A stretch of DNA of 44,684 nt from a virus: the IMG/VR virus record IMGVR_UViG_3300019776_000836, positions 1 through 44,684 of that record; one strand, 5' to 3'. Numbering within the stretch: position 1 is the stretch's first letter; each line of letters starts with the position of its first letter. This document shows positions 31,783-39,458 of this stretch, piece after piece. A program made the position numbers and the translations under genes. The notes below the pieces were generated by a model. It searched no databases and was not told the origin of the DNA. It was given only the letters and a program-made list of their open reading frames with translations.

Positions 31783-32505
31783 CTAGCGCTTGCTTGATGC
31801 CAGCGCGCGGGCCAGGGCGGCCGGCAGGTTCTTGTCGAGATTGGCGGCAATACTGCGGCGTGCGATGCCGAAAAAATCGAACCGCTTCGAGTAGCTGGGC
31901 GCGCCGCGCGCTATGGTGACGACTGGAATGGCGCGGCGGCCGGCCCGCTGATAGATGCCGACGGGCAGTCCGCCGTTACCCTTCCCCGGCGCGATGGCGA
32001 AGTACGCTTCTTTGCGCCGCTTCCCTTTGCCGCTGTTGCCCCGCGAAAATCCCAGGGTGCCCGGAGCGACGCGGGTCAGGATCGTGGTCATCTGGCCGCG
32101 GTTCGGGTTGCCGTAGGCGTCGAGCTGCGTGCGCTTGGCCGGCGCCAGGTAGACCGACCGGCCGATGGCGCTGGACAGTTTCCGTTCCATCGACTTCTGC
32201 CGGCGATTGCCACCTTCGATCTGCGGTTGCAGGTAGCGGCCGGCCGGCGTGCCCTTCGGCGCGTAGTCGCGGAAGTAGACGTTGGCCACCGGGGCGGCTT
32301 TGGTCGCCGGGCTGACGAAGAGGCTGTTCAGCGTGAAGGGCGTCGGCCGATCGAAGGACTGTTTCATGCCTTGCACCAGATCCGCTTTCACGTCCCGCGC
32401 GGTGGCGGTCAGCGCCAGGGCGGTGGCGAAAGGCAGCTGCTCACGCTCTGCCCGGGTGAGCATCGCGGCGAAGCGGTCGAAGTTATCGCGGACGACGATC
32501 TGCAC
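31783..32505 (-). CDS. Minor tail or head morphogenesis protein, possibly GPZ-like
   Basis: A GTG at 32505 starts a 240-residue basic protein with a helical N-terminus (MLTRAEREQLPFATALALTATARDVKADLVQGM). The middle is FDRPTPFTLNSLFVSPATK near residues 51-69, and the C-terminal third reads GLPVGIYQRAGRRAIPVVTIARGAPSYSKRFDFFGIARRSIAANLDKNLPAALARALA. The end resembles GPZ-type minor tail or HK97 gp10-like proteins. It lies unusually before the terminase genes, second in the late operon. The family call is tentative. Confidence 0.5.
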   Translation of the reverse strand: MQIVVRDNFDRFAAMLTRAEREQLPFATALALTATARDVKADLVQGMKQSFDRPTPFTLNSLFVSPATKAAPVANVYFRDYAPKGTPAGRYLQPQIEGGNRRQKSMERKLSSAIGRSVYLAPAKRTQLDAYGNPNRGQMTTILTRVAPGTLGFSRGNSGKGKRRKEAYFAIAPGKGNGGLPVGIYQRAGRRAIPVVTIARGAPSYSKRFDFFGIARRSIAANLDKNLPAALARALASSKR

Positions 32506-32513
32506 GGCGGGCC

Positions 32514-33152
32514 TTATGCGGCGGCGGGGCGGGCGATGACGGCGGCGAGCTCTATCACCTCGAGCTTGCGGGCCGGCACCATGACTTGCGTCGGCCGGCC
32601 GAACAGCGCCACCTGAACGATGACCTTGCCGCCATCGACCCGCAGCACCGGGCCGACCTGATCGGCGAAGGCGGTATCGGCGCCGATGCGGACCGTGGCG
32701 CCGGCCCGGAGGAGGCTGTCAGCGGGGCGATCCAGCGCGCCAGCGGCAGCGTGGTCGTCCTGCAGCGCCTCGATGACCCCACGCCGCACGGGCCAGGGCC
32801 GCTCCGCAGCGAGGAAGAACAGCCGATGGACGCCCCGGGTGGAACAGATGGCGCGCCAGCGATCCTGCGCCACATCGAACTGGACGAAGAGGTAGCCGGG
32901 GAAAACGGGGCGGAGGACTTCGGTGTCGCGCCGGGCGTGCCGAACGAAGGCGCGGCGCATGGGCCGCCAGACGTTCCAGCCTTGGGCTTCAAGCTCCCGC
33001 ATCGCGGTTTCCGCGCGGGCGGGCTGATGCTGAAGGACGTACCAGCGGGGGTCAGAATGGCTACCGCAGTCCAGGGTGAAATGCTCACCCGGGACTGCCC
33101 GCTGAGGAATGGTTAGACCCTGGTCGGCGGACCGGTCAACAGGATTCTGCAT
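32514..33152 (-). CDS. NusG-like transcription antiterminator
   Basis: The ATG at 33152 is preceded at eight bases by GAGAGG (33166-33161); an ATG at 33158 lies too close to it. The 212-residue protein has a NusG N-terminal domain at about 36-115 (RWYVLQHQPARAETAMRELEAQGWNVWRP; RPVFPGYLFVQF; ICSTRGVHRLFF). A KOW-type domain sits near 148-200 (AGATVRIG; FADQVGPVLRVDGGKVIVQVALFGRPTQVMVPARKLEVI). RfaH/NusG paralogues bind the elongating RNA polymerase and suppress pausing and termination. As first gene of the roughly 31-kb late operon, it would promote its transcription. The first 30 residues are not part of the domain. Confidence 0.85.
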   Translation of the reverse strand: MQNPVDRSADQGLTIPQRAVPGEHFTLDCGSHSDPRWYVLQHQPARAETAMRELEAQGWNVWRPMRRAFVRHARRDTEVLRPVFPGYLFVQFDVAQDRWRAICSTRGVHRLFFLAAERPWPVRRGVIEALQDDHAAAGALDRPADSLLRAGATVRIGADTAFADQVGPVLRVDGGKVIVQVALFGRPTQVMVPARKLEVIELAAVIARPAAA

Positions 33153-33164
33153 CGCCATCCCCTC

Positions 33165-33410
33165 TCAAACGCCTTGTCGTTTCCGTTTGATTTTTGTTTG
33201 AGCCTTTGTTTGCTCTAAGCCTTTGATATTAAACAATTCAAACAATCAAACGCAGATAATGGAGATTCGCGCGAGGCAATCGTACAGCCGGCCCTGTGCT
33301 TTTTCCCGCGCGCACGCGCGGGGGTGCGTTTGATTGTTTGAACCCTGCAAAAACAAGGGCTTGCGTCAAACAAACGTCAAACATTTTCCAAACAGCCGGC
33401 GATTTCAAAC
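33165..33410. repeat. TCAAAC repeat array (iteron-like), ten exact copies in both orientations
   Basis: TCAAAC lies at 33165, 33238, 33246, 33366, 33377 and 33405 (first bases) on the plus strand. GTTTGA lies at 33185, 33196, 33328 and 33336. Near copies occur at 33208 (GTTTGC) and 33388 (CCAAAC). Several copies are 8-11 bp apart, about one helical turn, suggesting cooperative binding of a protein on one face of the DNA. Confidence 0.75.
33237..33342. repeat. 18-bp perfect inverted repeat spanning the TCAAAC array
   Basis: TTCAAACAATCAAACGCA at 33237-33254 is the exact reverse complement of bases 33325-33342, with 70 bp between. Each arm contains two TCAAAC units. The arms may be paired protein-binding sites that hold a loop, or arms of a cruciform. 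A short GC hairpin (CCCGCGCG/CGCGCGGG, 33305-33322) lies inside. Confidence 0.8.
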
Positions 33411-33412
33411 GG

Positions 33413-35353
33413 CTAGCCCCCTGGCACGGCGGGCTGCACCGGCACGGTCGGATCGTCCTCCCGCGATCCGGGGAGCCGGAGGGCCGCTTCCGGGATGAAG
33501 ACCGCACGGTCCTGGCCGCCGCCGCGGAAATGGATGCTGCCGCCATCCCCCGCGCCCGGCAGGTCGCGCAGAGCCTGGCGCCAGACACGGTTCGCCCAGG
33601 TGGTGTTGTCGAAACAGCGGTTGATCTGCGGCGATGTGTTGCCGAGGTAGACGCCCTGGCCGTGCGACCACCTGATTTTCAGCATCCCGGCTTCTCTCGC
33701 CCGCCGCTTGGCGCGGCTGTCGATTTCGCCATAGGCCGGATCGGACGAGCCGGCCTGCTTCAGCCTGGCCAGCTCAGCGGCGAGGTCGCGCAGATCCTCG
33801 AGCAGCGCGGCCACGGTCATCATGCCCTTGCCGTCGATCCCCACGCGCACCGGGGAGGCCAGGAGGTGGGCGAGGGCGAGCCGACCGGCGTCCGTCTCCT
33901 CAGCCATCGAGGGCGTGACCATCTCCACCCCCAGCGCGTCGATCTCCTCCCGCGCCGCGGTCGGGTCGATCGGTGTGTCGTCGATCAGCGTGCGGTGCCC
34001 CGCCAGCAGCGCGGCGAACTGGTCCGCGCTGCGGCTGGTGGCCTCCGCCGCCAGCAGCGCGGCGCGATAGACCGCCAGGTTCGCCTGGAAGCGCGGCCAC
34101 CCGACCACCAGCCGGGAGAGGAAGGCCGGGTGCATTTCCTTCGCCCAGCCGACCCGCTCGGCGATCTCGGCCTCCTTCGCCGTGCCCCCGCGGCGGAGCG
34201 CGAGGACGGTGATGCGGCTGAGGTCCGCCGCCTCAAAATCTGGCGTGCTGATCGCGGCCAGCATGAAGGGCACATGCAAGTGATAGGTCGTCACCTGCCC
34301 GTCCATCAGCCGGCCGAAGCGGCCGTTGCTGGAAGCCGCGCGCATCAGCGCCAGCACCTCGTTCACGCCCTTGCTGTTCGGCTCCTTCTCATCCAGCACG
34401 ATCAGATGCGAGCGGCCGTTGTGGAGGTTGCGGACATAGGCTTCCGAGACATCCTCGGCCGGCGCGTCGGCGCCGCTGGCGGAGGTGACCAGGCGCAACA
34501 GGGTGCTTTTTCCCGCGCCGGCCGGGCCGCGCAGCCACAGATGCGGGCACCAGTCCAGCGCCGCGGCATAGACCCCGCAGGCAACCATGCCCGCCAAATA
34601 GACCGGTGCCGCCGGGGCGATGCCGGGGACGAAATTCCAAAGCCGGAAGGCATCCACCAGCCGCCGCGCTTCCAGGGCTGTGGCGGCTTTCGCCGCCGGC
34701 CGGGGCCGCTTGTTCGCGGCCAGATGGATGGCGTTATCGTGCTTCCAGCCCAGCGGCCGCTCCAGCGCGTCGGGCGCCGTCCAGACGGCATTCCCGACAT
34801 GGATCACCAGCCCGCCATCGGGCCCGGGCCAGATGCCGTCCTTCCGGTGATCCAGCAGGTTCGCCTGCCCCAGCCGAGTGCAGGCGGTGATGAGTTCATC
34901 GCCCAGGTCGCGGGCGGAGAAATCGCCGGTCGGCAGCATTTCCACCCGGCCGTCATCGTCCCGCACCACCCGGCCGGCGGAATCGCGCTTTGGCCGCATC
35001 TGCGGCCAGCGTTCCGCCATCCATTCCTTGCGCTCCCCGCCGCCGAAGAGGCCGGACAGTTCGGCCACCGTCTGCAGCTGCTTCGCCGTCATCACGACGC
35101 GGTCGCCGGAGGCAGCCAGCAGCACATAGACGATGCTGGAGGCGCGCATATCGGTGCCCAGCGGGATGACCGGACCGAACCGCCCGCCATCCGCACCCTG
35201 GCCGCCTGCGCCCGCGCCGGACCCGCCGCCGCCGCCCTTGCGGTCTTCTTCCTCCGGCCCCGGCTCGGGCAAAGGCGGGATGGATTCGTCGCCGCCGAAA
35301 TCGGCCGCCGGCAGGGCGGAGCCCTTCGGCCAGGGGATGACGGAACCGCTCAT
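33413..35353 (-). CDS. P-loop ATPase of the replication module (helicase-like)
   Basis: The start at 35353 overlaps the upstream gene by four bases and gives 646 residues. After an acidic and Gly-rich linker (about 22-58), the ATPase core shows Walker A GPAGAGKST at 276-284 and Walker B LIVLDE at 317-322. A probable sensor region follows (FMLAAISTPDFEAADLSRITVLALRR near 370-395). Together with the CHC2/TOPRIM primase two genes upstream it would supply helicase activity at the phage fork. The core resembles SF3/DnaA-like phage ATPases, but I cannot name the family. The TCAAAC region follows its stop at once. Confidence 0.75.
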   Translation of the reverse strand: MSGSVIPWPKGSALPAADFGGDESIPPLPEPGPEEEDRKGGGGGSGAGAGGQGADGGRFGPVIPLGTDMRASSIVYVLLAASGDRVVMTAKQLQTVAELSGLFGGGERKEWMAERWPQMRPKRDSAGRVVRDDDGRVEMLPTGDFSARDLGDELITACTRLGQANLLDHRKDGIWPGPDGGLVIHVGNAVWTAPDALERPLGWKHDNAIHLAANKRPRPAAKAATALEARRLVDAFRLWNFVPGIAPAAPVYLAGMVACGVYAAALDWCPHLWLRGPAGAGKSTLLRLVTSASGADAPAEDVSEAYVRNLHNGRSHLIVLDEKEPNSKGVNEVLALMRAASSNGRFGRLMDGQVTTYHLHVPFMLAAISTPDFEAADLSRITVLALRRGGTAKEAEIAERVGWAKEMHPAFLSRLVVGWPRFQANLAVYRAALLAAEATSRSADQFAALLAGHRTLIDDTPIDPTAAREEIDALGVEMVTPSMAEETDAGRLALAHLLASPVRVGIDGKGMMTVAALLEDLRDLAAELARLKQAGSSDPAYGEIDSRAKRRAREAGMLKIRWSHGQGVYLGNTSPQINRCFDNTTWANRVWRQALRDLPGAGDGGSIHFRGGGQDRAVFIPEAALRLPGSREDDPTVPVQPAVPGG

Positions 35354-35550
35354 GGGGAAGCCTCCGCACGCATCGACGGCCGCAGCCGCTCGAGCATTGT
35401 TTCCGCGTAGTCGGTGAAGCCGGCGTCCAGCAGCGCGATCGCCGCCGCGTGCTCCGGCGCTTTGTGGCGCAGCAGCCGCGCCGCTTCGCCGGTATCGCCG
35501 GCGCGAACCAGGGCCAGGGCGGCCTGGGCAATGGCGGAGGGCGAGGTCAT
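35350..35550 (-). CDS. Small hypothetical helical protein
   Basis: The start at 35550 gives 66 residues and a four-base overlap with the preceding gene. It is alpha-helical with a TPR-like look (AQAALALVRAGDTGEAARLLRHKAPEHAAAIALLDAGFTDYAETMLERL). Two helix-pair units suggest a protein-contact adaptor, perhaps between primase and ATPase, which flank it in the operon. Function is not known. Confidence 0.55.
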   Translation of the reverse strand: MTSPSAIAQAALALVRAGDTGEAARLLRHKAPEHAAAIALLDAGFTDYAETMLERLRPSMRAEASP

Positions 35551-35774
35551 CGGCTGGCTTCCAATCCGGCCTGCCGGGCCTTGGCCGAAGCCTGGGCGGC
35601 GGTGAGGCTGGGGAACCAATCGAGCTTGCGCATCGGCTCGCCGCCGACGCGGGCCAGCTGCAGGTTCGCCGGTTCGGCGCGCCACAGGCGCCAGCCGCCA
35701 TCCTCCGCGCGCAGCACCCATGGCCCCGCCCGCCAGGCGCCGGCGGCCTGCTGCTGCCAGACCAGCCCGGTCAT
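35547..35774 (-). CDS. Small hypothetical protein next to primase
   Basis: This 75-residue protein starts at 35774 with an ATGA overlap on the primase gene and ends with one on the following ORF. It has a Trp-rich beta part (VWQQQAAGAWRAGPWVLRAEDGGWRLWRA) and a short C-terminal helix. The pattern of paired tryptophans resembles small phage proteins found beside primases, but no family can be named. Confidence 0.5.
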   Translation of the reverse strand: MTGLVWQQQAAGAWRAGPWVLRAEDGGWRLWRAEPANLQLARVGGEPMRKLDWFPSLTAAQASAKARQAGLEASR

Positions 35775-36844
35775 GCCGCGACCTCCGCCCGCTGGCGCAG
35801 CCACAGATCGGCGTAGTCGCCGCGTTCCTTCGGCGCCCGCACATCCACCGCCACGGCGGCGGCGGCCTGCCGGCGGGCCAGCATGCGTGCGTGGAAAATC
35901 CCCGCGCCTTCGGGCATTTCCTGCCCGCGATGCCCTTCGGCCCGCAGGCGCGGCTTGTCCCGATCGGCGAAGATCACCAGCTCGGCGATATCGAAGGGCA
36001 GCTCCACCGCCGCCAGCGCGCCGGCGTTCAGGCAGGACCAGGTCGGCACGCCGGAGAGGAAATAGGCCGCCAGCGCGGTCTCGATCCCTTCCGCCACACC
36101 CAGCCGCTCCGCCACCGGGAACAGCCGAATGGCGTTGCCCTTCAGCGGCCCCAGGCTCAGCCGCGGATCGCCGACGCCGCCGAGCTTGCCCCAGCCGGCG
36201 CTGCCGCGACCCAGCCAGGTGCGATGGACGCCCCGGAAGGTGCCGTCCGGCCCGTCGATCCGGGCCAGCAGAATCGGGTGCGCGGCGTGCGAGGCTTCCG
36301 GGTGCGGGCCGCAGCCGGCGCGCAGCACCGCATGGCAGGCATCCGGCAGCGGCCACAGCCCGCGGCCGGCCAGATAGGCGGCCTGGGGCGAGCCTTCCAG
36401 GATGGCGGCGCCGGCTTTCCAGATCCGTGCCGCCCGCGCCGTCCGCTGCTGCACGTCGCCATCATCCGGGCGCGCGGCGGCGACCGCCGCCGGCTTCCTC
36501 GGCTGCCAGGGGGCGGGCGCGGGTTCCGCCTGCCAATCGGCGGCCATGCCGGCTTCGGCCGCGCAACGCCGGGCCGCTTCCGGGAAGGAAAGCCCTTCGA
36601 TCTGCGCCACGAAGCGGATGACGTCGCCATGGGCGTTGCAGCCGAAGCAATGGAAGTTCCTGCGGTCCGGCCGCACCGCGAAGCTGGGGCGATTCTCGCC
36701 ATGGAAGGGGCAAAGCCCCATGTGCCAGGAGCCTTTCTTGCGCAGATCCACATGCCGGCCAACCACGGCTTCGATCGGCAGCCGGGCGCGAATCTCATCC
36801 AGCACCGAATCAGGGATGCGGCCGAGCCGCTGCCGGGCCGTCAT
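35771..36844 (-). CDS. DNA primase with CHC2 zinc finger and TOPRIM domain
   Basis: This 357-residue DnaG-like primase has a CHC2 zinc finger (CPFH at 45-48, FHCFGC at 64-69) in the setting GLCPFHGENRPSFAV. A linker rich in Ala/Pro follows (about 104-130), then a TOPRIM domain with RLGVAEGIETALAAYFL near 247-263 and VIFADRDK at 290-297. It lacks a long C-terminal helicase domain; the neighbouring ATPase probably provides it. It makes primers for phage DNA synthesis. Overlaps on both sides are four bases. Confidence 0.9.
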   Translation of the reverse strand: MTARQRLGRIPDSVLDEIRARLPIEAVVGRHVDLRKKGSWHMGLCPFHGENRPSFAVRPDRRNFHCFGCNAHGDVIRFVAQIEGLSFPEAARRCAAEAGMAADWQAEPAPAPWQPRKPAAVAAARPDDGDVQQRTARAARIWKAGAAILEGSPQAAYLAGRGLWPLPDACHAVLRAGCGPHPEASHAAHPILLARIDGPDGTFRGVHRTWLGRGSAGWGKLGGVGDPRLSLGPLKGNAIRLFPVAERLGVAEGIETALAAYFLSGVPTWSCLNAGALAAVELPFDIAELVIFADRDKPRLRAEGHRGQEMPEGAGIFHARMLARRQAAAAVAVDVRAPKERGDYADLWLRQRAEVAA

Positions 36845-38391
36845 GCCGCGCGCCCTGCCCCGCGGAGTTCGCCCTGGAGGCGGAACACCTCATGCGCCGG
36901 CAGGCCGACCCGGGCGGCGATGCGCAGCGGATCGGCACCCCTTTCCCGCAGCGCGGCCAGCGCCGCGTCGCGCTTGCTGGCCTGGCGCTGTTCCACCGCC
37001 GCCATCTGCTGCTCCACCGGCAGCCCGCTAGGGGCGAAGACCCGCACCCGGCGACCGCTTTCGAACTCGACATACCGGGCGGGCCGGGCCGGCGCGGCGG
37101 CAGGCGCCACGCGGGTTGCCACCGGCTTGCCTTTGCGGCGCGCCAGCTTCGGTTGCGGCGCCTTCACCGCCGGCGCGCGCCGGATGGGCGCCGGCTTCGG
37201 CCGCGGCGCCGCCATCTGCGCCGGCTGCGGCGCGGTGCGCCAGGACCCGTCGGGCGCGGCCACAACCCGCCAGCGGGCGCCGCGCTCCACCACGATCAGC
37301 CCCAGATCCTGCGCCCGGGCGACCATGAAGCGGACGGAGGATTCATGCCGGGTGCCCAGCACGGCGGCGAGCTGCGTGGTGGAGGGCGCCGGCTTGCCCG
37401 CCAGGGCGGCCGCGCGGAAGGCGGCCGCCACCAGATGAGAGGACCAGGCCGGGCATTCCTGCCGCAGCGCCGCCACCAGCACAGGCACCGAGGCTTCCAG
37501 CGCGGCCGCCACCGCCGGCAGGGGCTGCCCGGCTTCCAGCAGCGGCATGGCGCGGACATGCAGCGCCGCCAGTTCCACCGGCGTCACCGCGCCCCGGCCG
37601 CCGGCCAGCGTCTGTTCGAACAGCCGCTGACGGCACCGCACCGGCAGGGTCAGGCCATGCTTCGCCGCCAAATTGTAGAGCGTGCGGCGCGAGAGGCCAT
37701 GCGCCGCCGCCACCGAGGTGACCGTGGCGCGCGGCGCGGCCAGGGCCGCCCGCAGCGCGTCCAGATCGTAGTGGTGGCGCTTGCCATCCTGGGGCCCGGC
37801 GGCGCCGGGGCGGGCGATGGGCAGGGCCAGACCGTGCCGGCCGCCCAGGTAGTAGACCGCCGCGCGGCTGATGCCGAAGGCCGCCGCCACCGCGCGCACC
37901 GTGGCGCCCGGGGCGGCCAGGGCCCGCTGCAGGGCTTCGATATCATGCGCCCGCTTCGGCGCCGGCGCGGGCTTCGCCGGCGCGGGCTTCGCCGTGACGA
38001 TGCCGTGCTTGCGGCAGATGAACAGCAGCGTGCCCCTGTCGATCTGCAGCTTCGCCGCGACGCCGCGGGTGGTGGCGCCGGGTTCGGCCAGCGCGGCGCG
38101 AATATCATCCAGCGAATAGACCCCGCGACGGTTGCCGTGCGGCAGGGACAGACCGTGCCGCGCCGCGATTTCCCGGACATAGGCGCGGGACAGGCCGGTG
38201 GCGCGGGCGATCTGCGGCGCTGTCATGCCCTGCCCCGCGGCGTCCAGCACCCGCTGGATATTGCGGCGGGCGCGGCGCGGCCGGCGGCGGGCGGAACGGG
38301 AGTGGGAGGCCGGGGCGGCGGTGCCGGACACCACCCCAGCCTCCCGCGCGGCGGGGAGGAGTGCGCCGCGCATGTCGTCGGGGGCGGTCAT
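36841..38391 (-). CDS. Multi-helix-turn-helix repeat protein of the replication module
   Basis: This 516-residue basic protein contains at least four related HTH units. They lie at about 44-85, 92-133, 149-192 and 208-251, each ending near a (R/K)HGL-type motif (ARHGLSLP, RKHGIV, GRHGLALP, AKHGLTLP) and containing SR-x-x-(V/L)Y at the recognition helix. Further HTH-like parts lie near 271-312, at 333-377 (winged) and near 474-510. The middle section, 380-440, is Pro/Ala/Arg/Lys-rich and likely disordered. It overlaps the primase gene by four bases. It could bind a repeated origin such as the TCAAAC array, or act as a regulator. No comparable family is known to me. Confidence 0.75.
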   Translation of the reverse strand: MTAPDDMRGALLPAAREAGVVSGTAAPASHSRSARRRPRRARRNIQRVLDAAGQGMTAPQIARATGLSRAYVREIAARHGLSLPHGNRRGVYSLDDIRAALAEPGATTRGVAAKLQIDRGTLLFICRKHGIVTAKPAPAKPAPAPKRAHDIEALQRALAAPGATVRAVAAAFGISRAAVYYLGGRHGLALPIARPGAAGPQDGKRHHYDLDALRAALAAPRATVTSVAAAHGLSRRTLYNLAAKHGLTLPVRCRQRLFEQTLAGGRGAVTPVELAALHVRAMPLLEAGQPLPAVAAALEASVPVLVAALRQECPAWSSHLVAAAFRAAALAGKPAPSTTQLAAVLGTRHESSVRFMVARAQDLGLIVVERGARWRVVAAPDGSWRTAPQPAQMAAPRPKPAPIRRAPAVKAPQPKLARRKGKPVATRVAPAAAPARPARYVEFESGRRVRVFAPSGLPVEQQMAAVEQRQASKRDAALAALRERGADPLRIAARVGLPAHEVFRLQGELRGAGRAA

Positions 38392-38618
38392 GCGCCGTGC
38401 CCCGCATCAGGTGCCGCCGCGGCGATGCGCGACGGCTGATCTTCCGGCCGGGCCGGGCCCAGGGCGGCGAAGAGCCGGGCGGCGGTTTCCGCCTGGATCT
38501 GCGCCCGGTCCGCCGCCGCGTGCTGGCCGGCCTGGCGCAGCTGCGCCGCGTGCCTGCGCATGCCGGCAAGGCTGCCCCGCATGGCGACGTGATCGATCGG
38601 CGGAAGACGACGGAACAC
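38388..38618 (-). CDS. Small hypothetical helical protein
   Basis: This 76-residue protein overlaps the multi-HTH gene by four bases. It is helical and Ala/Arg/Gln-rich (HVAMRGSLAGMRRHAAQLRQAGQHAAADRAQIQAETAARLFAAL), perhaps a short coiled coil. No family is recognised. It is separated from the GapR-like gene by five bases. Confidence 0.5.
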   Translation of the reverse strand: MFRRLPPIDHVAMRGSLAGMRRHAAQLRQAGQHAAADRAQIQAETAARLFAALGPARPEDQPSRIAAAAPDAGHGA

Positions 38619-38623
38619 CGCGC

Positions 38624-38932
38624 CTACATCCCCAGCGCTTGGCGATAGAGATCGAGCAGCGTTTCGTGCTCTTGCACCGCCGCCGGTTCCTGCCGGCGGA
38701 TGGCCAGCAGCGCGCGCAGCACCTTCACGTCGAAGCCGGCCGACTTGGCTTCGGCGAACACGTCGCGGATATCGCCGCCCAGCGACTTGCGCTCTTCCTC
38801 CAGCCGCTCGATCCGTTCGACGAGGCTGCGCAGCCGATCGGCGGCGATGCCGCCCGGGTTGGCGGGCGGGTCTTCCACATCGGTCTGGCGCGGGTCGGCG
38901 ACCAGCCGGATGGCGGCAATGTTGCGGGCCAT
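38624..38932 (-). CDS. GapR-like DNA-binding protein (DUF2312)
   Basis: The start at 38932 gives 102 residues. The C-terminal 75 match GapR: AADRLRSLVERIERLEEERKSLGGDIRDVFAEAKSAGFDVKVLRALLAIRR, then QEHETLLDLYRQALG. GapR in Caulobacter encircles overtwisted DNA and assists replication and transcription. The N-terminal 26 residues are extra. Here it lies in the replication operon, so a role in phage DNA topology is plausible. The family is essentially alphaproteobacterial, which supports the host assignment. Confidence 0.88.
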   Translation of the reverse strand: MARNIAAIRLVADPRQTDVEDPPANPGGIAADRLRSLVERIERLEEERKSLGGDIRDVFAEAKSAGFDVKVLRALLAIRRQEPAAVQEHETLLDLYRQALGM

Positions 38933-39099
38933 CAGCCGCGCCCCCGCATCTGCCGTTCGGCGCGCTGCTGATAGGCGATGACCCAGTGCTTCACCGCGAA
39001 GCGTTCCAGCCTTTCGGCCAGGGACACGCGCCAGCGCGCGGAATGGCCCAGCAGGCCGACGACGAAGAAGGCTGTCCGCGACAGCAGAAGATGCCACAT
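38932..39099 (-). CDS. 55-residue protein with one membrane segment
   Basis: This small ORF starts at ATG 39099, sharing a base with the upstream TGA (TGATG), and ends in a TGATG overlap with the GapR gene. The N-terminus WHLLLSRTAFFVVGLLGH is hydrophobic enough to be a membrane anchor, followed by a basic helix (RWRVSLAERLERFAVKHW) and an Arg-rich tail. An early single-span protein of this size may be a host-takeover, superinfection or membrane-docking factor. No family is recognised. Confidence 0.55.
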   Translation of the reverse strand: MWHLLLSRTAFFVVGLLGHSARWRVSLAERLERFAVKHWVIAYQQRAERQMRGRG

Positions 39100-39452
39100 C
39101 AGCGCGCCCCCATGCGTGCCTGCAACGCTTCCAGATCCGCCATCACCCGTTCGCGCAGCGCGCGGTCCCGGGCGAGCATCAGCAGCAGGGTTTCCCCATC
39201 CGGCAGCGCGCGGCCGGCCACCCAGCGTTCCGCCGTGCGGTGCGAGGTTTCGGCCAGCGCGGCGACGCGCTTCGCCAGGTGACGCGGGCCCAGGCTTTGA
39301 AGGGCCTCACAGAAAGTTGTGAGTACGCACCGATGCGTAGCCTGGGCGGTGGCGGTTGCCCGGGCGGCTGCGTAGGGTTCCGGCATGCAGCCGCTCAGCC
39401 CCGCCGACCGCGAATGGTCAGCAAACGCACCGACAGAATGGGCTATAGCCAT
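39099..39452 (-). CDS. HTH regulatory protein, second leftward early gene
   Basis: This 117-residue protein has an HTH near residues 55-80 (LGPRHLAKRVAALAETSHRTAERWVAGRALP), followed by a helical C-terminus. The first 45 residues are low in structure and an internal start is possible. The ATG at 39452 has GGCGGAG about 6 bases upstream. It follows the Cro-like gene by six bases. Its position in the early lytic operon suggests a CII- or replication-type control function; the true target is unknown. Bases 39306-39323 in its gene hold a CTCACA/TGTGAG inverted repeat. Confidence 0.6.
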   Translation of the reverse strand: MAIAHSVGAFADHSRSAGLSGCMPEPYAAARATATAQATHRCVLTTFCEALQSLGPRHLAKRVAALAETSHRTAERWVAGRALPDGETLLLMLARDRALRERVMADLEALQARMGAR

Positions 39453-39458
39453 GGCCGT

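Larger units (their letters stand above)
33153..33412. other. Intergenic region between replication and late operons: putative origin/late control region
   Basis: This 260-bp stretch is the largest gene-free segment. It contains ten exact TCAAAC/GTTTGA hexamers, a long-range 18-bp inverted repeat and a short GC hairpin at about 33305-33322. It is AT-rich around 33181-33250, where a TAATAT-like -10 lies on the minus strand at 33231-33226 with no good -35. It must hold the late promoter or read-through path and may hold a replication origin. Confidence 0.5.

Noticed and set aside
31730-31800. tRNA-like GGTTCGAAC sequence upstream of terS
   Set aside because: The seven-base TTCGAAC looks like a T-loop, but the flanking bases do not pair as a T-stem and no acceptor or anticodon arm can be built on either strand.
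33305-33322. Intrinsic terminator at the GC hairpin in the TCAAAC region
   Set aside because: The stem is strong, but the loop is only about two bases and no U-tract follows on either strand. The T-run lies before the stem on the plus strand.
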